A stretch of DNA of 64,000 nt from Sphingomonas sp. 28-63-12 (GCA_002281535.1 NCGD01000010.1:27395-91394), one strand, 5' to 3'; numbered from the stretch's first letter, positions 9,515 through 19,525 are shown. Made by a program: numbers and translations. The notes: a model not told the origin generated them from the letters alone.

Positions 9515-10972
9515 ATGAGCAAGGCAACGACCCCGCGACTGCGCAAGGTGCGTGTCCTGGCGACGCTGGGACCCGCCAGCAGCACGCCCGAGATGATCGA
9601 AAAATTGTTCATGGCCGGTGCCGATGCGTTTCGCATCAATATGAGCCATGGCGACCAGGCCAGCAAAATCCCGGTGATTGACGCGATTCGCAAGCTCGAA
9701 AAGCGCATTGGCCGACCGACCACGATCCTCGCCGATCTGCAGGGCCCGAAATTGCGCGTCGGCAAATTCGCCGACGGGCGGATTGAGCTCGTCACCGGCC
9801 AGAGTTTTCGCCTCGATCGCGACCCGACGCCGGGCGATATCAGCCGCGTCGAGCTGCCGCACCGCGAAATTTTCGTGGCGATCGAGGAGGGCGCGCGCCT
9901 GCTGCTCGACGATGGCAAGCTGGTGCTGCGTGTCACCGACCATGGCGACGACTGGATCGACACCAAGGTGGTGACGGGCGGCACGCTATCGAACAGCAAG
10001 GGGCTGAACGTGCCGGATGTCGTGGTGCCGATGGCAGCGCTGACCGACAAGGACCGCAGCGACCTGGTGTTTGCGCTGGACCAGAAGGTCGACTGGATCG
10101 CGCTTAGCTTCGTTCAACGGCCCGAGGATCTCGCCGAGGCGCGGCTGCTGATCCAGGGGCGCGCGGCCTTGCTCGCCAAGATCGAGAAGCCATCGGCGAT
10201 CGATCGGCTGGAGGAGATTGTGGAGCAGTGCGACGGGGTCATGGTCGCGCGCGGCGACCTTGGCGTCGAGCTGCCGCCCGAGCAGGTGCCGCCGCTGCAG
10301 AAGCGGATCGTCGAGGTCTCGCGGCGGCTCGGCCGGCCGGTGGTGGTGGCCACGCAAATGCTCGAATCGATGATCACTTCGCCCTCGCCCACCCGCGCCG
10401 AAGTGTCCGACGTGGCGACCGCCGTCTATGACGGGGCAGACGCGATCATGCTGTCGGCCGAAAGCGCGGCCGGCGCCTGGCCGATCGAATCGGTCGCGAT
10501 GATGAATTCGATCGCCGAAGCGGTCGAGCGCGACCCCATGCACGGCGAACGCGTGCATTTCACGATCACCCGGCCCGATCCGACCACGGCGGATGCGCTG
10601 GCCGAGGCGGCAAAGACGATTGCCCAGACCGCCGGAGCGGCGGCGATCATCTGCTTCACGATATCCGGCTCGACCGCGCGCCGAATCGCCCGCGAGCGCC
10701 CCTCGGTACCGTTGCTGGTGCTGACCCCCAAGCTGGAGACCGCGCGGCGGCTGGGGCTGCTCTGGGGCACCCATGCCGTCCATACCCGCGATGTCGGCTC
10801 GTTCGAAGACATGGTCGCCAAGGCCAAACGGATGGCGCTGCGTCACCGCATCGCCAAGGCGGGCGACCGGGTGATCGTGATGGCGGGCGTACCCTTTGGC
10901 ACGCCGGGATCGACCAATGTGCTGCACGTGGTGCGGATCATCGGCGATGAGCTGAAGGGCTATGGGGGGTAG
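9515..10972 (+). CDS. pyk: Pyruvate kinase
   Basis: A 485-residue pyruvate kinase that converts phosphoenolpyruvate and ADP into pyruvate and ATP. Visible signatures: RKVRVLATLGPASSTPEMI at the start, ADAFRINMSHG, the active-site loop LAKIEKPSAIDRLEEI with the catalytic Lys, VMVARGDLGVELP, and VATQMLESMITSPSPTRAEV. The C-terminal regulatory domain is complete. ATG at 9515 follows GAGGAAAG about 8-9 bases upstream. Its 3' end overlaps the convergent HAD gene by 13 bases. Confidence 0.96.
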   Translation: MSKATTPRLRKVRVLATLGPASSTPEMIEKLFMAGADAFRINMSHGDQASKIPVIDAIRKLEKRIGRPTTILADLQGPKLRVGKFADGRIELVTGQSFRLDRDPTPGDISRVELPHREIFVAIEEGARLLLDDGKLVLRVTDHGDDWIDTKVVTGGTLSNSKGLNVPDVVVPMAALTDKDRSDLVFALDQKVDWIALSFVQRPEDLAEARLLIQGRAALLAKIEKPSAIDRLEEIVEQCDGVMVARGDLGVELPPEQVPPLQKRIVEVSRRLGRPVVVATQMLESMITSPSPTRAEVSDVATAVYDGADAIMLSAESAAGAWPIESVAMMNSIAEAVERDPMHGERVHFTITRPDPTTADALAEAAKTIAQTAGAAAIICFTISGSTARRIARERPSVPLLVLTPKLETARRLGLLWGTHAVHTRDVGSFEDMVAKAKRMALRHRIAKAGDRVIVMAGVPFGTPGSTNVLHVVRIIGDELKGYGG

Positions 10973-11616
10973 CGAGCGGTCATGGATCGAGCGCCGGCGC
11001 CCACCGCCAGCCCCAGCCCCAGCCCTGCCAATGCCGCCTCCAATGCCCCTGCATCAGTGAAATGATGCGCGGCCATCCCCATCGCCCGGGCCGCCTCGAC
11101 ATTCGCCGGGTTATCGTCGACAAAAAACGCCTCCCCAGCCGCCAGGCCGAAGCGCTTCAGCGCCAGCGCGTAAATCGCCGGATCGGGCTTCATTAGGCCG
11201 ACATCGCCTGAAACGACAATGTCGCGGAAGCGATCGAACATTGCCGGCTCGGTGGCGCGAAACGGGGCGAAGAATTCGGCGGAGAAATTAGTGATCGCAA
11301 ACAGCGGCACGCCGGCGGCGTCCAGCGCGGCGACAAGCGCGTCCATCCCGGGCACCACGCCCCGGATCGTTTCATTGAATCGGGGGCCCAGCGCGCCGAT
11401 CAAGGCCGCATGCCGGGGATACCGGGCGATCAGTTCGGCGGATGTTTCGGCAAAGGGACGGCCGGCATCATGCTGGACATGCCATTGCATCGTCACGACA
11501 TCGCACAGAAACGCATCGAGCGCCCGATCGTCAGCGATCAGGCGCTCGTAGAGAAACCGGAGGTTCCATTCATACAGCACATTGCCGATATCGAAGATAA
11601 CGGCACGCGGCTGCAT
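10960..11616 (-). CDS. HAD-superfamily hydrolase
   Basis: A 218-residue HAD phosphatase. Motif I is VIFDIGNVLYEW (nucleophile Asp; IGNV rather than DGT), motif II FAITNFS, motif III Lys in GLMKPDPAIYALAL, and motif IV FFVDDNPANVEAAR. The alpha-helical cap between motifs I and II is typical of subfamily I (YihX/haloacid-dehalogenase-like phosphatases acting on sugar phosphates such as glucose-1-phosphate). It starts 10 bases after the stop of the bL36 gene on the same strand and its 3' end overlaps pyk antisense. Confidence 0.88.
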   Translation of the reverse strand: MQPRAVIFDIGNVLYEWNLRFLYERLIADDRALDAFLCDVVTMQWHVQHDAGRPFAETSAELIARYPRHAALIGALGPRFNETIRGVVPGMDALVAALDAAGVPLFAITNFSAEFFAPFRATEPAMFDRFRDIVVSGDVGLMKPDPAIYALALKRFGLAAGEAFFVDDNPANVEAARAMGMAAHHFTDAGALEAALAGLGLGLAVGAGARSMTARYPP

Positions 11617-11626
11617 CGGCGGTTGA

Positions 11627-11752
11627 TCAGCCCTGGCGGGCCTTGAACCGGCGGTTGGTCTTGTTGATCACATAGGTGCGACCACGCCGACGAATCACGC
11701 GGTTATCGCGATGGCGGCCTTTGAGCGACTTCAGGGAATTGCGGATCTTCAT
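11627..11752 (-). CDS. rpmJ: Ribosomal protein bL36
   Basis: A short gene of 41 codons plus stop. Reverse translation gives [20 protein letters not shown], then [21 protein letters not shown], which is the 41-residue Zn-free form of bL36 (no Cys4 zinc ribbon) seen in alphaproteobacteria. bL36 is a component of the large subunit near the peptidyl-transferase region. It sits directly upstream of the HAD gene (10-base gap). A TTGACT box lies upstream on the minus strand. Confidence 0.95.
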   Translation of the reverse strand: MKIRNSLKSLKGRHRDNRVIRRRGRTYVINKTNRRFKARQG

Positions 11753-11798
11753 GATCGATTCGCTTCTCGTAATTCTTGGGTTCTGGAAAGCGGCTGCG

Positions 11799-11825
11799 CC
11801 TATAGGCCGGTTGCCGCCAAGTCAA
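11799..11825 (-). promoter_or_regulatory. Possible promoter of rpmJ
   Basis: On the minus strand, TTGACT (11825-11820) and TATAGG (11804-11799) are separated by 15 bases, short of the usual 16-18. The pair lies about 47 bases upstream of the bL36 start. The -35 matches well and the -10 moderately; the spacing weakens the call. Confidence 0.3.
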
Positions 11826-11914
11826 GCGATGTGGTCTCGATACGGCCCCAATTGGCCCCCATATGCCGGTCGGGGCGTTGATCACGAAACGAAACGGGGA
11901 TGGTGGAGCCTGAT

Positions 11915-12526
11915 ATGCGTCTAATGACCCCTGCAATTTTGATCGCCTTGGCGCTGGCCGTGCCGATCGCCCCGGCGACCGCGGCGACACGGGTGAAAGT
12001 GACCCGGTTTCATCTCGGCACGCCGATCAGCCCGGCACCGATTTCGATCCAGACGGGCGTCGGCAATGATCCGCAAAGCCTGGAGCAGCAGCAATTTGCA
12101 ACAGCCGTGGCCGCCGAGCTCGATCGGCTTGGCTTTACGCACCCCGCCAATGCGGGCAGCGACGGCGATAGCAGCCCGCCCCTGCTCGCCACCGTGACCG
12201 TCAAACGCGAGAGCCGCGAGGAGACGGCGGCCAATAAGCCACTGACCATCGGGATCGGCGGCGGCGGCTATGGCGGCAATGTCGGCGGCGGCATCGGGGT
12301 TGGCTTCGGCATCGGCAAACGCGCGACGCGGACCTTCTACACCACCGAACTCGCCGTCCAGATCCGCCGTCGGGCCGATGGTGGCGCGATCTGGGAAGGG
12401 CGCGCGGTGATCGAGGTCAACGCCCGGTCAAGGGATGCCCAGCCCGACATTCTGGTCAACAAACTCGCCCAAGCGCTGTTCCGGGGGTTCCCCGGCGAAT
12501 CCGGGCGCACTATCACCGTCAAATGA
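11915..12526 (+). CDS. DUF4136-like exported protein
   Basis: A 203-residue protein with a signal peptide ([23 protein letters not shown]) and no lipobox Cys. The body contains a region like DUF4136: VKVTRFHLG at the start, a Gly-rich loop ([17 protein letters not shown], about residues 112-128), and the end [12 protein letters not shown] followed by a FRGFPGESG tail. DUF4136 proteins are usually envelope proteins of unknown function. ATG at 11915 is chosen over 11900 because GGAG lies 6 bases upstream of it. Its stop overlaps the start of the M14 peptidase (ATGA), so the pair is coupled. Confidence 0.65.
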   Translation: MRLMTPAILIALALAVPIAPATAATRVKVTRFHLGTPISPAPISIQTGVGNDPQSLEQQQFATAVAAELDRLGFTHPANAGSDGDSSPPLLATVTVKRESREETAANKPLTIGIGGGGYGGNVGGGIGVGFGIGKRATRTFYTTELAVQIRRRADGGAIWEGRAVIEVNARSRDAQPDILVNKLAQALFRGFPGESGRTITVK

Positions 12527-13644
12527 CCATCAGCATCACGGCCGCCTTTGACGGCGGCAACATCCATGTCCTGCGCCAGGACGACGCCAGCGCCGATCTT
12601 GAGATCGTGAAGGACCGCGATTCGGAATTCTACCAATGGTTTTATTTCCGGGTATCGGGCGCGGCGGGCCGCACCCTGACATTACGGATCATCAACGCAG
12701 CAGGATCTGCCTATCCGATGGGTTGGCCCGGCTATCGCGCCCGGGTCAGCACTGATCGCGACAACTGGGTGCTGGCAGACGCCACTGATTATGCCGACGG
12801 GGTGTTAACCATCACCCACAGGGCGACCAGCGCATTGAGCTGGTTCGCCTATTTCGCACCCTATCCGATCGAGCGCCACAATGCGCTGATCGCCCGTTAT
12901 GCAGCGATGGACGGCGTGACTCATCGGGAGCTCGGCCAGTCGATTGACGGCCAGCCGATCGACTGCCTGTCGATCGGGACCGGCGCCAAAAATGTCTGGC
13001 TCTATGGCCGCCAGCATCCCGGCGAGACGATGGCCGAATTTTGGATGGAGGGCGCGCTCGAACGGCTGACCCACGCCACCGACCCGGTCACCGCCGCGCT
13101 GCTCGCCAAGGCGAGCTTCCACATCGTGCCCAATGCCAATCCCGATGGCTCGTCGCGCGGGCATTTGCGCACCAACGCGGTGGGCGTGAACCTCAACCGC
13201 GAATGGGCGACGCCAACGCTGGAGAAAAGCCCCGAAGTGCTCGCCATCCGCAAGGCGATGGATGAGACCGGCGTGACCTTTGCGATGGATGTGCATGGCG
13301 ACGAGGCGATCCCGGCCAATTTCATCGCCGGGTTTGAAGGCATTCCCCGCTGGACCGATTCCCAGGGCGACAAATTCTACGCCTTCCAGGCCGCACTGGC
13401 TGCGCATACGCCCGATTTTCAGACCAAGCTTGGCTATCACAAGTCAGCGCCAGGCAAGGCCAATTTGTCGATGTCGACCAACCAACTCGCTGAGCGTTTC
13501 GGCGCCGTGGCGATGACGTTGGAAATGCCGTTCAAGGATCATGACAGCAACCCAGATCCGCTGCGGGGCTGGTCGCCCGAGCGGTGCCGCACATTGGCGC
13601 ATAGCTGCCTGGAAGTGCTGGCAGCCCAGATCGACGGCTATTGA
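12523..13644 (+). CDS. M14-type zinc carboxypeptidase (cytosolic, Nna1-like)
   Basis: A 373-residue M14-family peptidase with the N-terminal beta domain typical of cytosolic carboxypeptidases ([22 protein letters not shown]). Zinc ligands: HPGE in [17 protein letters not shown] (H and E) and the later His in [11 protein letters not shown]; the substrate-binding NPDG and NLNREW motifs follow, and the catalytic Glu is in [10 protein letters not shown] near the C-terminus. No signal peptide. Bacterial homologues of this group have uncertain substrates (peptides or acidic side chains). It is coupled to the upstream DUF4136 gene by ATGA. Confidence 0.88.
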   Translation: MTISITAAFDGGNIHVLRQDDASADLEIVKDRDSEFYQWFYFRVSGAAGRTLTLRIINAAGSAYPMGWPGYRARVSTDRDNWVLADATDYADGVLTITHRATSALSWFAYFAPYPIERHNALIARYAAMDGVTHRELGQSIDGQPIDCLSIGTGAKNVWLYGRQHPGETMAEFWMEGALERLTHATDPVTAALLAKASFHIVPNANPDGSSRGHLRTNAVGVNLNREWATPTLEKSPEVLAIRKAMDETGVTFAMDVHGDEAIPANFIAGFEGIPRWTDSQGDKFYAFQAALAAHTPDFQTKLGYHKSAPGKANLSMSTNQLAERFGAVAMTLEMPFKDHDSNPDPLRGWSPERCRTLAHSCLEVLAAQIDGY

Positions 13645-13655
13645 TCTTGACGATC

Positions 13656-13724
13656 ACCCCAGCGAAAGCCGGGGTCTCGGGCGATGGCGAACCAAGCCGC
13701 TCAAGATGCCAGCGTGCGCTGGCA
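13656..13724. repeat. REP-like double hairpin, probable dispersed repeat
   Basis: Two imperfect palindromes lie in the gap between the M14 gene and gpmA. ACCCCAGC-GAAA-GCCGGGGT (13656-13675) is an 8-bp stem with one mismatch and a GAAA loop; TGCCAGCG-TG-CGCTGGCA (13707-13724) is a perfect 8-bp stem. The GAAA/CGCTGG-rich pattern is the type of repeat I recall being dispersed in intergenic regions of sphingomonad genomes. I could not count copies here. Confidence 0.55.
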
Positions 13725-13751
13725 TGATGCTATCGGAGTAGAAGCTGCCCC

Positions 13752-14438
13752 ATGCCGACCCTTGTTCTGATCCGCCACGGCCAATCGGCCTGGAACCTCG
13801 AAAACCGTTTCACTGGCTGGTGGGACGTCAATGTCACCGAAAAGGGCGCGGAGGAAGCGCGCGCGGCCGGGCGGCTGATGGCGGCCAGGGGGCTGGATTT
13901 CGACCAGTGCTTCACGTCGTTTCAGACCCGCGCGATCAAGACGCTCAACCTCGCGCTTGAGGAAATGGGGCGGCTATGGCTGCCGGTCGAAAAAAACTGG
14001 CAGCTGAACGAGCGCCATTATGGCGGGCTGACTGGGCTCAACAAGACCGAGACCGCCACTGAATTTGGCGAAGAGCAGGTCAAGATCTGGCGCCGCAGCT
14101 TCGACATTCCGCCGCCGCCGATGGAGGCCGACTCCCCCTACGATCTTTCGCACGATCGGCGCTATGCTGGCATCACCGTGCCCAGGGCCGAAAGCCTGAA
14201 GGACACGATCGCGCGGGTGCTACCCTATTGGGAGGCGTCCATCGCGCCCGCGCTGCGGGAAGGCCGGCGAGTTCTGATCTCGGCGCACGGCAATTCGTTG
14301 CGTGCGCTGGTCAAGCATTTGTCGGGTATTGCTGATCATGAAATCACGCATCTCGAAATCCCCACCGGGCAGCCGATTGTGTACGAACTCGATTCTGCGC
14401 TGGCCGCGCTGGATCGCTATTATCTGAGCGAGCGGTAA
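13752..14438 (+). CDS. gpmA: 2,3-bisphosphoglycerate-dependent phosphoglycerate mutase
   Basis: A 228-residue histidine-phosphatase-fold enzyme interconverting 2- and 3-phosphoglycerate. The phospho-His is in [10 protein letters not shown] (about H9), with [10 protein letters not shown] (catalytic Glu about 87) and the second His in [16 protein letters not shown] (about H179), as in dPGM. The sequence [16 protein letters not shown] is also typical. It pairs functionally with pyk upstream in lower glycolysis. ATG at 13752 gives the family length; the REP-like repeat lies just before it. Confidence 0.96.
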   Translation: MPTLVLIRHGQSAWNLENRFTGWWDVNVTEKGAEEARAAGRLMAARGLDFDQCFTSFQTRAIKTLNLALEEMGRLWLPVEKNWQLNERHYGGLTGLNKTETATEFGEEQVKIWRRSFDIPPPPMEADSPYDLSHDRRYAGITVPRAESLKDTIARVLPYWEASIAPALREGRRVLISAHGNSLRALVKHLSGIADHEITHLEIPTGQPIVYELDSALAALDRYYLSER

Positions 14439-14450
14439 GGGAGACAGCCA

Positions 14451-14879
14451 ATGACGGACGGCGCGTGCCGATGCGGCCAGCTTCGCTTTCGGGTAACGGG
14501 CACGCCGTTGATGACGATGGCTTGCCACTGCACTGGCTGCCAGAAAATGTCGGCCAGCGCCTTTTCGCTCAGTACGTTCTATCCTGCCCGCGCCTTTACC
14601 GTGATCGCGGGCCAGCCGGTCATCGGCGGCCTGCATGGCGGCACGCGTCATTTCTTCTGCGGCCACTGCCTCAGCTGGGCCTATACCCAGCCCGAGGGCA
14701 TGGACGATTTCGTCAATGTCCGCTCAACGCTGTTGCAAGATGCAGCGGACTATCGGCCGTTCATTGAAACATTTACGGCGGACAAGCTGGCTTGGGCCGA
14801 GACCGGCGCGAAGCACAGCTTCAAACGCTTCCCGCCATCGGACGCATTTGCGGCGCTGATGGCGGCGTTTGCCATCTGA
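14451..14879 (+). CDS. GFA-family zinc protein
   Basis: A 142-residue protein of the glutathione-dependent formaldehyde-activating (GFA) fold. Zinc-ligand patterns are visible: CRCGQLRF, CHCTGCQK and the later HFFCGHC. Length and motif spacing are normal. Despite the family name most members have no proven formaldehyde activity and the substrate here is unknown. It is 12 bases after gpmA and 67 bases before purE on the same strand, so it may be part of one transcript with gpmA. Confidence 0.85.
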   Translation: MTDGACRCGQLRFRVTGTPLMTMACHCTGCQKMSASAFSLSTFYPARAFTVIAGQPVIGGLHGGTRHFFCGHCLSWAYTQPEGMDDFVNVRSTLLQDAADYRPFIETFTADKLAWAETGAKHSFKRFPPSDAFAALMAAFAI

Positions 14880-14946
14880 TTTAGGGGTCGCGATGACAAA
14901 TCACCAAGGCATTGCCCGTGATCGCCCCAACCGCTAACCCCAAGCG

Positions 14947-15426
14947 ATGAACCCACTTGTCGGCATCATCATGGGCAGCACTTCCGATTGGGAGACGATG
15001 CGCCAGGCAGCTGAAATACTGGACGCCATGGGCGTCCCTTATGAGACCAAAGTCGTCTCGGCCCACCGAACCCCGCAACGGCTGGTCGATTATGCCACCA
15101 CGGCCGCCGATCGCGGGCTGAAGGTGATCATCGCGGGTGCAGGGGGGGCGGCGCATCTGCCCGGCATGACGGCGGCGATGACGCATTTGCCGGTGCTCGG
15201 TGTACCGGTTCAGTCCAAGGGACTCGACGGCATGGATAGCCTGCTCTCGATTGTGCAGATGCCCGCCGGCATTCCGGTTGGCACTTTGGCGATCGGCAAG
15301 GCGGGCGCCAAGAATGCCGGCCTGCTGGCAATCGCGATTCTGGCGCTGGCCGATCCCGTGCTGTCGCAGCAATTGCAAGCCTGGCGCACCGCGCAGACGG
15401 CCAGCGTCGCGACCGATCCGGCGTGA
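14947..15426 (+). CDS. purE: PurE, N5-carboxyaminoimidazole ribonucleotide mutase
   Basis: A 159-residue class I PurE. The motifs [27 protein letters not shown] and [15 protein letters not shown] are those of the CAIR mutase active site, which rearranges N5-CAIR to CAIR in purine synthesis. The last residues overlap purK (ATG of purK at 15423, in GTGAAGG context: the purK start is the GTG at 15423-15425 overlapping the TGA). This fused arrangement guarantees coupled translation of the two steps. Confidence 0.96.
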   Translation: MNPLVGIIMGSTSDWETMRQAAEILDAMGVPYETKVVSAHRTPQRLVDYATTAADRGLKVIIAGAGGAAHLPGMTAAMTHLPVLGVPVQSKGLDGMDSLLSIVQMPAGIPVGTLAIGKAGAKNAGLLAIAILALADPVLSQQLQAWRTAQTASVATDPA

Positions 15427-16490
15427 AGGCACTTCCCCCCGGTTCCACCATCGGCATCCTGGGCGGCGGGCAGCTTGGCCGTATGCTCGCCATCGCCGCT
15501 GCGCAACTCGGCTACAACACCCGCGTCCTCGCGCCCGATGAGGAAGCCGTCGCCGCGCAAACCGCCGCCAGCTTCACCCGCGCCGATTATCACAGCCGCA
15601 TCGTGCTCGACGAATTCGCAAGCGCTGCCGATGTCGTCACCTATGAATTCGAGAATATCGATATCGAGCCGGTCGATTATCTGAGCGGCAAGGTGCCCGT
15701 TCACCCCAGCCCGACCTCGCTTTCCATCGCGCAGGACCGCGCCGACGAAAAGAGCTTCGTCAACGCGCTCGGCGGCCGCACCGCCGCCTGGGCCAAGGTG
15801 ACGACGCTGGCCGAACTCCAGGCCGCGGTCGCCACCATCGGCACCCCTGCGATCCTGAAGACGCTCCGCCTCGGCTATGACGGCAAGGGGCAGGTCCGCC
15901 TCCATACCGCCGCCGATATCGATACCGCCTGGGCCGCGATCGGCGAACGCCCTGCGATCCTCGAAGCCTTTATCCCCTTCAGCCATGAATTCTCGATCGT
16001 GCTCGCGCGCGGCAGCGATGGCGCGATGGTCAGCTATCCGCCACCCTGGAACGAGCACAAGGACGGCATCCTCGCCCGCTCCACCCTCCCCGCTCCGCCT
16101 GAAATCGCGCGCCAATGGGGCGAGGCGGCGACGCTCACCGGCCGAATCGCCGAAACGCTCGGCCATATCGGCGTGCTGACCTGCGAATATTTCGTGGGTG
16201 CCGACGGCCCGGTGTTCAACGAAATGGCGCCGCGCGTCCACAATAGCGGCCACTGGACGATCGAGGGCGCGGTGACGAGCCAGTTCGAAAACCACATCCG
16301 CGCCATCTGCGGCCTGCCGCTCGGCGATACCGGGCTGACCGCGAGCAAGGTCGAGATGGAAAACCTGATCGGCAAGGATGCCGACCGCTGGGCCAATATC
16401 CTCGCCGAGCGCGACGCCCATTTACACCTGTACGGCAAGACGGTGCGCCCGGGGCGCAAGATGGGGCATGTAACGCGACTGGTTCGATAA
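15423..16490 (+). CDS. purK: PurK, N5-CAIR synthetase
   Basis: A 355-residue ATP-grasp enzyme that carboxylates AIR with bicarbonate and ATP. It begins GTG ([20 protein letters not shown]), the nucleotide-binding Gly-rich loop, and shows [12 protein letters not shown] (ATP-binding loop), [17 protein letters not shown], and the metal-binding end [23 protein letters not shown]. Starts with overlap of the purE stop (GTGA). It ends 5 bases from the convergent cytochrome c gene. Downstream partners of the pathway are elsewhere except purD at 35.9 kb. Confidence 0.96.
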   Translation: MKALPPGSTIGILGGGQLGRMLAIAAAQLGYNTRVLAPDEEAVAAQTAASFTRADYHSRIVLDEFASAADVVTYEFENIDIEPVDYLSGKVPVHPSPTSLSIAQDRADEKSFVNALGGRTAAWAKVTTLAELQAAVATIGTPAILKTLRLGYDGKGQVRLHTAADIDTAWAAIGERPAILEAFIPFSHEFSIVLARGSDGAMVSYPPPWNEHKDGILARSTLPAPPEIARQWGEAATLTGRIAETLGHIGVLTCEYFVGADGPVFNEMAPRVHNSGHWTIEGAVTSQFENHIRAICGLPLGDTGLTASKVEMENLIGKDADRWANILAERDAHLHLYGKTVRPGRKMGHVTRLVR

Positions 16491-16495
16491 CCTCG

Positions 16496-17461
16496 CTACT
16501 CGTTTGCCAATGATGCAGCCATCTGGGCCCGTGTCCACGGCGGACGACTGCCGAGATAAGCGGCCAAATCGAGGATTTGAGCGTCGCTGAGCGTCGCGGC
16601 GACACCCTGCATCGGCGCCGCGCCGGGGTCGTTGCGGGTACGGGCGCGGAAGCCGGCGAGCTGGCGGGCGATATAGCTCGGCGATTCACCGCCGATGCCG
16701 ACGAAATGCGCCGTGTGGCAGGTGGCACAGGCGGGGGATTTCGCGGTGCCGCGATTGGCGAGGGCGGCCCCTCGCGTCAGCGAGCCGGTCGGGACAAAGG
16801 CAATCGTTTGTTCGTGCGGATCATGGAGACGGTGGCGCTCGGCGCTTACCGCCCCTTCGATGATGCGGTTACCGAGTGGTTCCCGCGCGGATGGGTCAAA
16901 GGCGTACAAAAAGCCTTCGGGCGAGGCCCGGGGGATGGTCGTCGCTTCGATTACCTTCGCATGGCGCTGCGGCTCGAGGCGAGAGAAATAGACAGCGGCC
17001 GCCCGGAGCTCAGCCCGGCTAACTGTGCGCGCGACGGTCGCCATATAATCGCTTGGCATCGAGGGGCGGGCCGAACGGCGCGTGCCGCTTGCAAAGGCGC
17101 GAACCTGTTCTTCGATATAGTCCACCGGCAGACCGCGCAGCTGTGCGTTTTCGCTGCGCCCCACACCATTGACCAGATGGCAATAACCACATGCCCCTTC
17201 CTTATGTGCCAGCACGGCGCGCGGGGCTGGCGGATGTTCGTTCGGCAACCAGTCAAGCGCGTGGGTTCGATCACGACGCTGCGCCTCGGTGAAGCTTTTG
17301 GCCGAACCCGGCAGGCGGTAGACGCGCGTAGGCGGGATTGCCGCGGGCTTGGGTCCCACGCCCGGGAACGCCCAGTCAAGCGGTGCGGCAGGGGCAGCCG
17401 CGACCAGCATTGCCGCAGCAAGCACAACGAAATTCCTACGCTGCTTCACCAGGCGCACCAT
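16496..17461 (-). CDS. Exported diheme cytochrome c
   Basis: A 321-residue protein with an N-terminal signal (QRRNFVVLAAAMLVAAAPAA) and two heme-attachment motifs, CGYCH (about residues 91-95) and CATCH (about 245-249), giving two class I cytochrome c domains of roughly 100 and 80 residues with a linker. Possible Met ligands are in RPSMPSDYMA and APMQGVAA. This is the layout of c4-like or alcohol/aldehyde-oxidase-associated electron-transfer cytochromes in the periplasm. No dehydrogenase gene is next to it; the CocE-type hydrolase gene lies 46 bases upstream. Confidence 0.88.
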   Translation of the reverse strand: MVRLVKQRRNFVVLAAAMLVAAAPAAPLDWAFPGVGPKPAAIPPTRVYRLPGSAKSFTEAQRRDRTHALDWLPNEHPPAPRAVLAHKEGACGYCHLVNGVGRSENAQLRGLPVDYIEEQVRAFASGTRRSARPSMPSDYMATVARTVSRAELRAAAVYFSRLEPQRHAKVIEATTIPRASPEGFLYAFDPSAREPLGNRIIEGAVSAERHRLHDPHEQTIAFVPTGSLTRGAALANRGTAKSPACATCHTAHFVGIGGESPSYIARQLAGFRARTRNDPGAAPMQGVAATLSDAQILDLAAYLGSRPPWTRAQMAASLANE

Positions 17462-17507
17462 GATGCAATTGCTCCCCGCCAGCTGTTTCGAGCTTGCTGC
17501 CCCGCGC

Positions 17508-19400
17508 CTATTTCACCAGCGGCAGCGCAATATAACTCGCCCCTGCCCCCGCCACCGTCACCTTCTGCGTCGCCTTCTGATAATCGCCCGGCTTGGCAAA
17601 GAAGATGTTGGGCACGAATGTCTGCGGGTTGCGGTCATAGAGCGGGAACCAGCTCGACTGGATTTGCACCATGATGCGGTGGCCGGGCTTGAAGACATGG
17701 TTCGCCTGCGGCAGCGCGAATTGATAATCGAGCGGCTTGCCTGCGGCGATCGGCTTGGGCTTGTCGAGCCCCTCGCGGTACCGCCCGCGGAAAATGTCCA
17801 TCGCTACCGCCAGCTGATAGCCGCCCATCTTCTGATCACCCGCGACCTGATCGGGATAGACGTCGATGAGCTTGACCACCCAGTCGCTGTCGGTGCCGCT
17901 GGTGGCGGCGTTGAGATGGACCTGGGGCTGGCCAGCGATCGTGACCGGCGCGGTCAGCACATCGGTGGTGAAACTGAGCACATCGGGACGCGCGGCGGCG
18001 TTGCGCTGGTCGCTGGTCAGCCAGGCTGTCCAGTGATCGCCGTCATAGCCGATCGGCGCGACCGGACGTGGCACGAAGGTGACCGGGTGGGCGGGATCGC
18101 TGACATAATCCGCGGTCTGTGTGGCGCCCTCTGCCTTGGCAAAGCCGAGCGCCCCGCTAGGCTTCAGATATAGTGGCGTCGTCGCCGGAGCGGCCGGCCA
18201 ATCGCTGCGCCGCTGCCATTCATTGCTGCCCGACTGGAACACCGTGACGGGCGCAACGTCCATCGGCGTGCCCTTCAGAAAATGCGCCAGGAAGGGCGCC
18301 AGGACATGGTGGCGCCACCATTTGCCGGTGTCCTGATCCCAATCGATATTGCCGAGATTGCTGGCCTTGCCGATCTCCTGGCCGTGATACCAGGGGCCCA
18401 TCGACAGATAGACCATGTCGCCGCCCACATCCTTGGGCTTGATCGCGCGGTAGACGGCGGTCGCGCCATAAATATCTTCCTGATCCCATAGCGAATTGAC
18501 CAGCATCACCGGCACCTTCAGCGGCGCCTTGGCGAGGATCAGGTCCATCGCCTGTTCCTGCCAATAGCTGTCATAGGCGGGATGAGCGGTGATCTTCTGC
18601 CAGAAGCCGATCTGCTCAAGCCCGTGACGATGGCCATATTCGCCAGCGCTGCCGGCACTCATCAGCTCGTCATATTGATCGGCATGGTTGCGGAACCAGG
18701 GGGCGCTATTATCGGCGGTGGCGATCTGTTCCCAGATATAGTCGATGCCGAGCTGGCGGAACGCGCCATTGTGGAACCAGTCATCGCCGCGCCAGCCATC
18801 GACCATCGGGTTCATCGGCACGGACACTTTGAGCGCCGGATGCGGATTGATCAGCGCGACCAGCGGCTCATACCCGTCATAGCTGATTCCGAGGATGCCG
18901 ACCTTGCCGTTCGACTGGGTGAGGTTCTTCACCAGCCAGTCGATGGTGTCGTAGCAATCGGTCGAATCATCGACCTGGGTAGGGTTGAGCGAGGTGCCGA
19001 CCAATGGCCGGTTCATTACATAATCGCCCTTCGAGCCATATTTGCCGCGCACGTCCTGGATCACGCGGATATAGCCGCCCTCGGCAATCACATCATAGGC
19101 ATTGTCATAGCCTTCAAGCGCGGTGGCGAGATCGCCCGCCTTGGCATTCATGCTCAGCGCTTCGGCATTATAGGGGGTACGCGTCATCAGAATGGGGGCG
19201 TCCATGGCGCCCTTCGGCGTCAGGATAACGGTGTGGAGCGTGACACCGTCGCGCATCGGGATATCGACCGAACGGCGATCATAATTGGCGCCTTGGGTCA
19301 CCGGGTTCACCACCGCCGGGCGTTCGGTATAGCTTTGCGCAATCGCACTGCCACCAAGCAGCGCGACCGCTGCTGCACCCGCCAAAAACCTGTTGATCAT
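17508..19400 (-). CDS. CocE/NonD-family hydrolase (alpha-amino-acid ester hydrolase type)
   Basis: A 630-residue secreted serine hydrolase. After a signal peptide (MINRFLAGAAAVALLGGSAIAQ) comes the alpha/beta-hydrolase core with the nucleophile in GILGISYDGY (S173), candidate acid in LVNSLWDQEDIYG, the His in MGPWYHGQE, and a C-terminal jelly-roll domain (VLTAPVTIAGQPQVHLNAATS). This matches the alpha-amino-acid ester hydrolase/glutaryl-7-ACA acylase/cocaine esterase group, S15-like. The natural substrate is unknown; ampicillin-type amides and esters are the best-studied ones. ATG at 19400 follows AGGGG at a suitable distance; the upstream in-frame MRRRDC extension is not preferred. Confidence 0.9.
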   Translation of the reverse strand: MINRFLAGAAAVALLGGSAIAQSYTERPAVVNPVTQGANYDRRSVDIPMRDGVTLHTVILTPKGAMDAPILMTRTPYNAEALSMNAKAGDLATALEGYDNAYDVIAEGGYIRVIQDVRGKYGSKGDYVMNRPLVGTSLNPTQVDDSTDCYDTIDWLVKNLTQSNGKVGILGISYDGYEPLVALINPHPALKVSVPMNPMVDGWRGDDWFHNGAFRQLGIDYIWEQIATADNSAPWFRNHADQYDELMSAGSAGEYGHRHGLEQIGFWQKITAHPAYDSYWQEQAMDLILAKAPLKVPVMLVNSLWDQEDIYGATAVYRAIKPKDVGGDMVYLSMGPWYHGQEIGKASNLGNIDWDQDTGKWWRHHVLAPFLAHFLKGTPMDVAPVTVFQSGSNEWQRRSDWPAAPATTPLYLKPSGALGFAKAEGATQTADYVSDPAHPVTFVPRPVAPIGYDGDHWTAWLTSDQRNAAARPDVLSFTTDVLTAPVTIAGQPQVHLNAATSGTDSDWVVKLIDVYPDQVAGDQKMGGYQLAVAMDIFRGRYREGLDKPKPIAAGKPLDYQFALPQANHVFKPGHRIMVQIQSSWFPLYDRNPQTFVPNIFFAKPGDYQKATQKVTVAGAGASYIALPLVK

Positions 19401-19462
19401 ATCCGCCCCTGATGAAGTTGGTTCGGCCAGCATGACGCGGCAATCGCGGCGACGCAACGCAG

Positions 19463-19500
19463 AAAGGCCCGCCCCTCCCGAAGGAAAGGCGGGCCATTGC
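19463..19500 (-). terminator. Intrinsic terminator after the 99-residue gene
   Basis: GGCCCGCC (19466-19473) pairs with GGCGGGCC (19488-19495), with a further inner TCC/GGA pairing around a CGAA loop. Read on the minus strand the stem is followed by TTTCT, so it terminates transcription of the M16/99-residue unit before the CocE gene. Confidence 0.7.
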
Positions 19501-19525
19501 GCGCATCGTTACGATGGCGTGAGAC

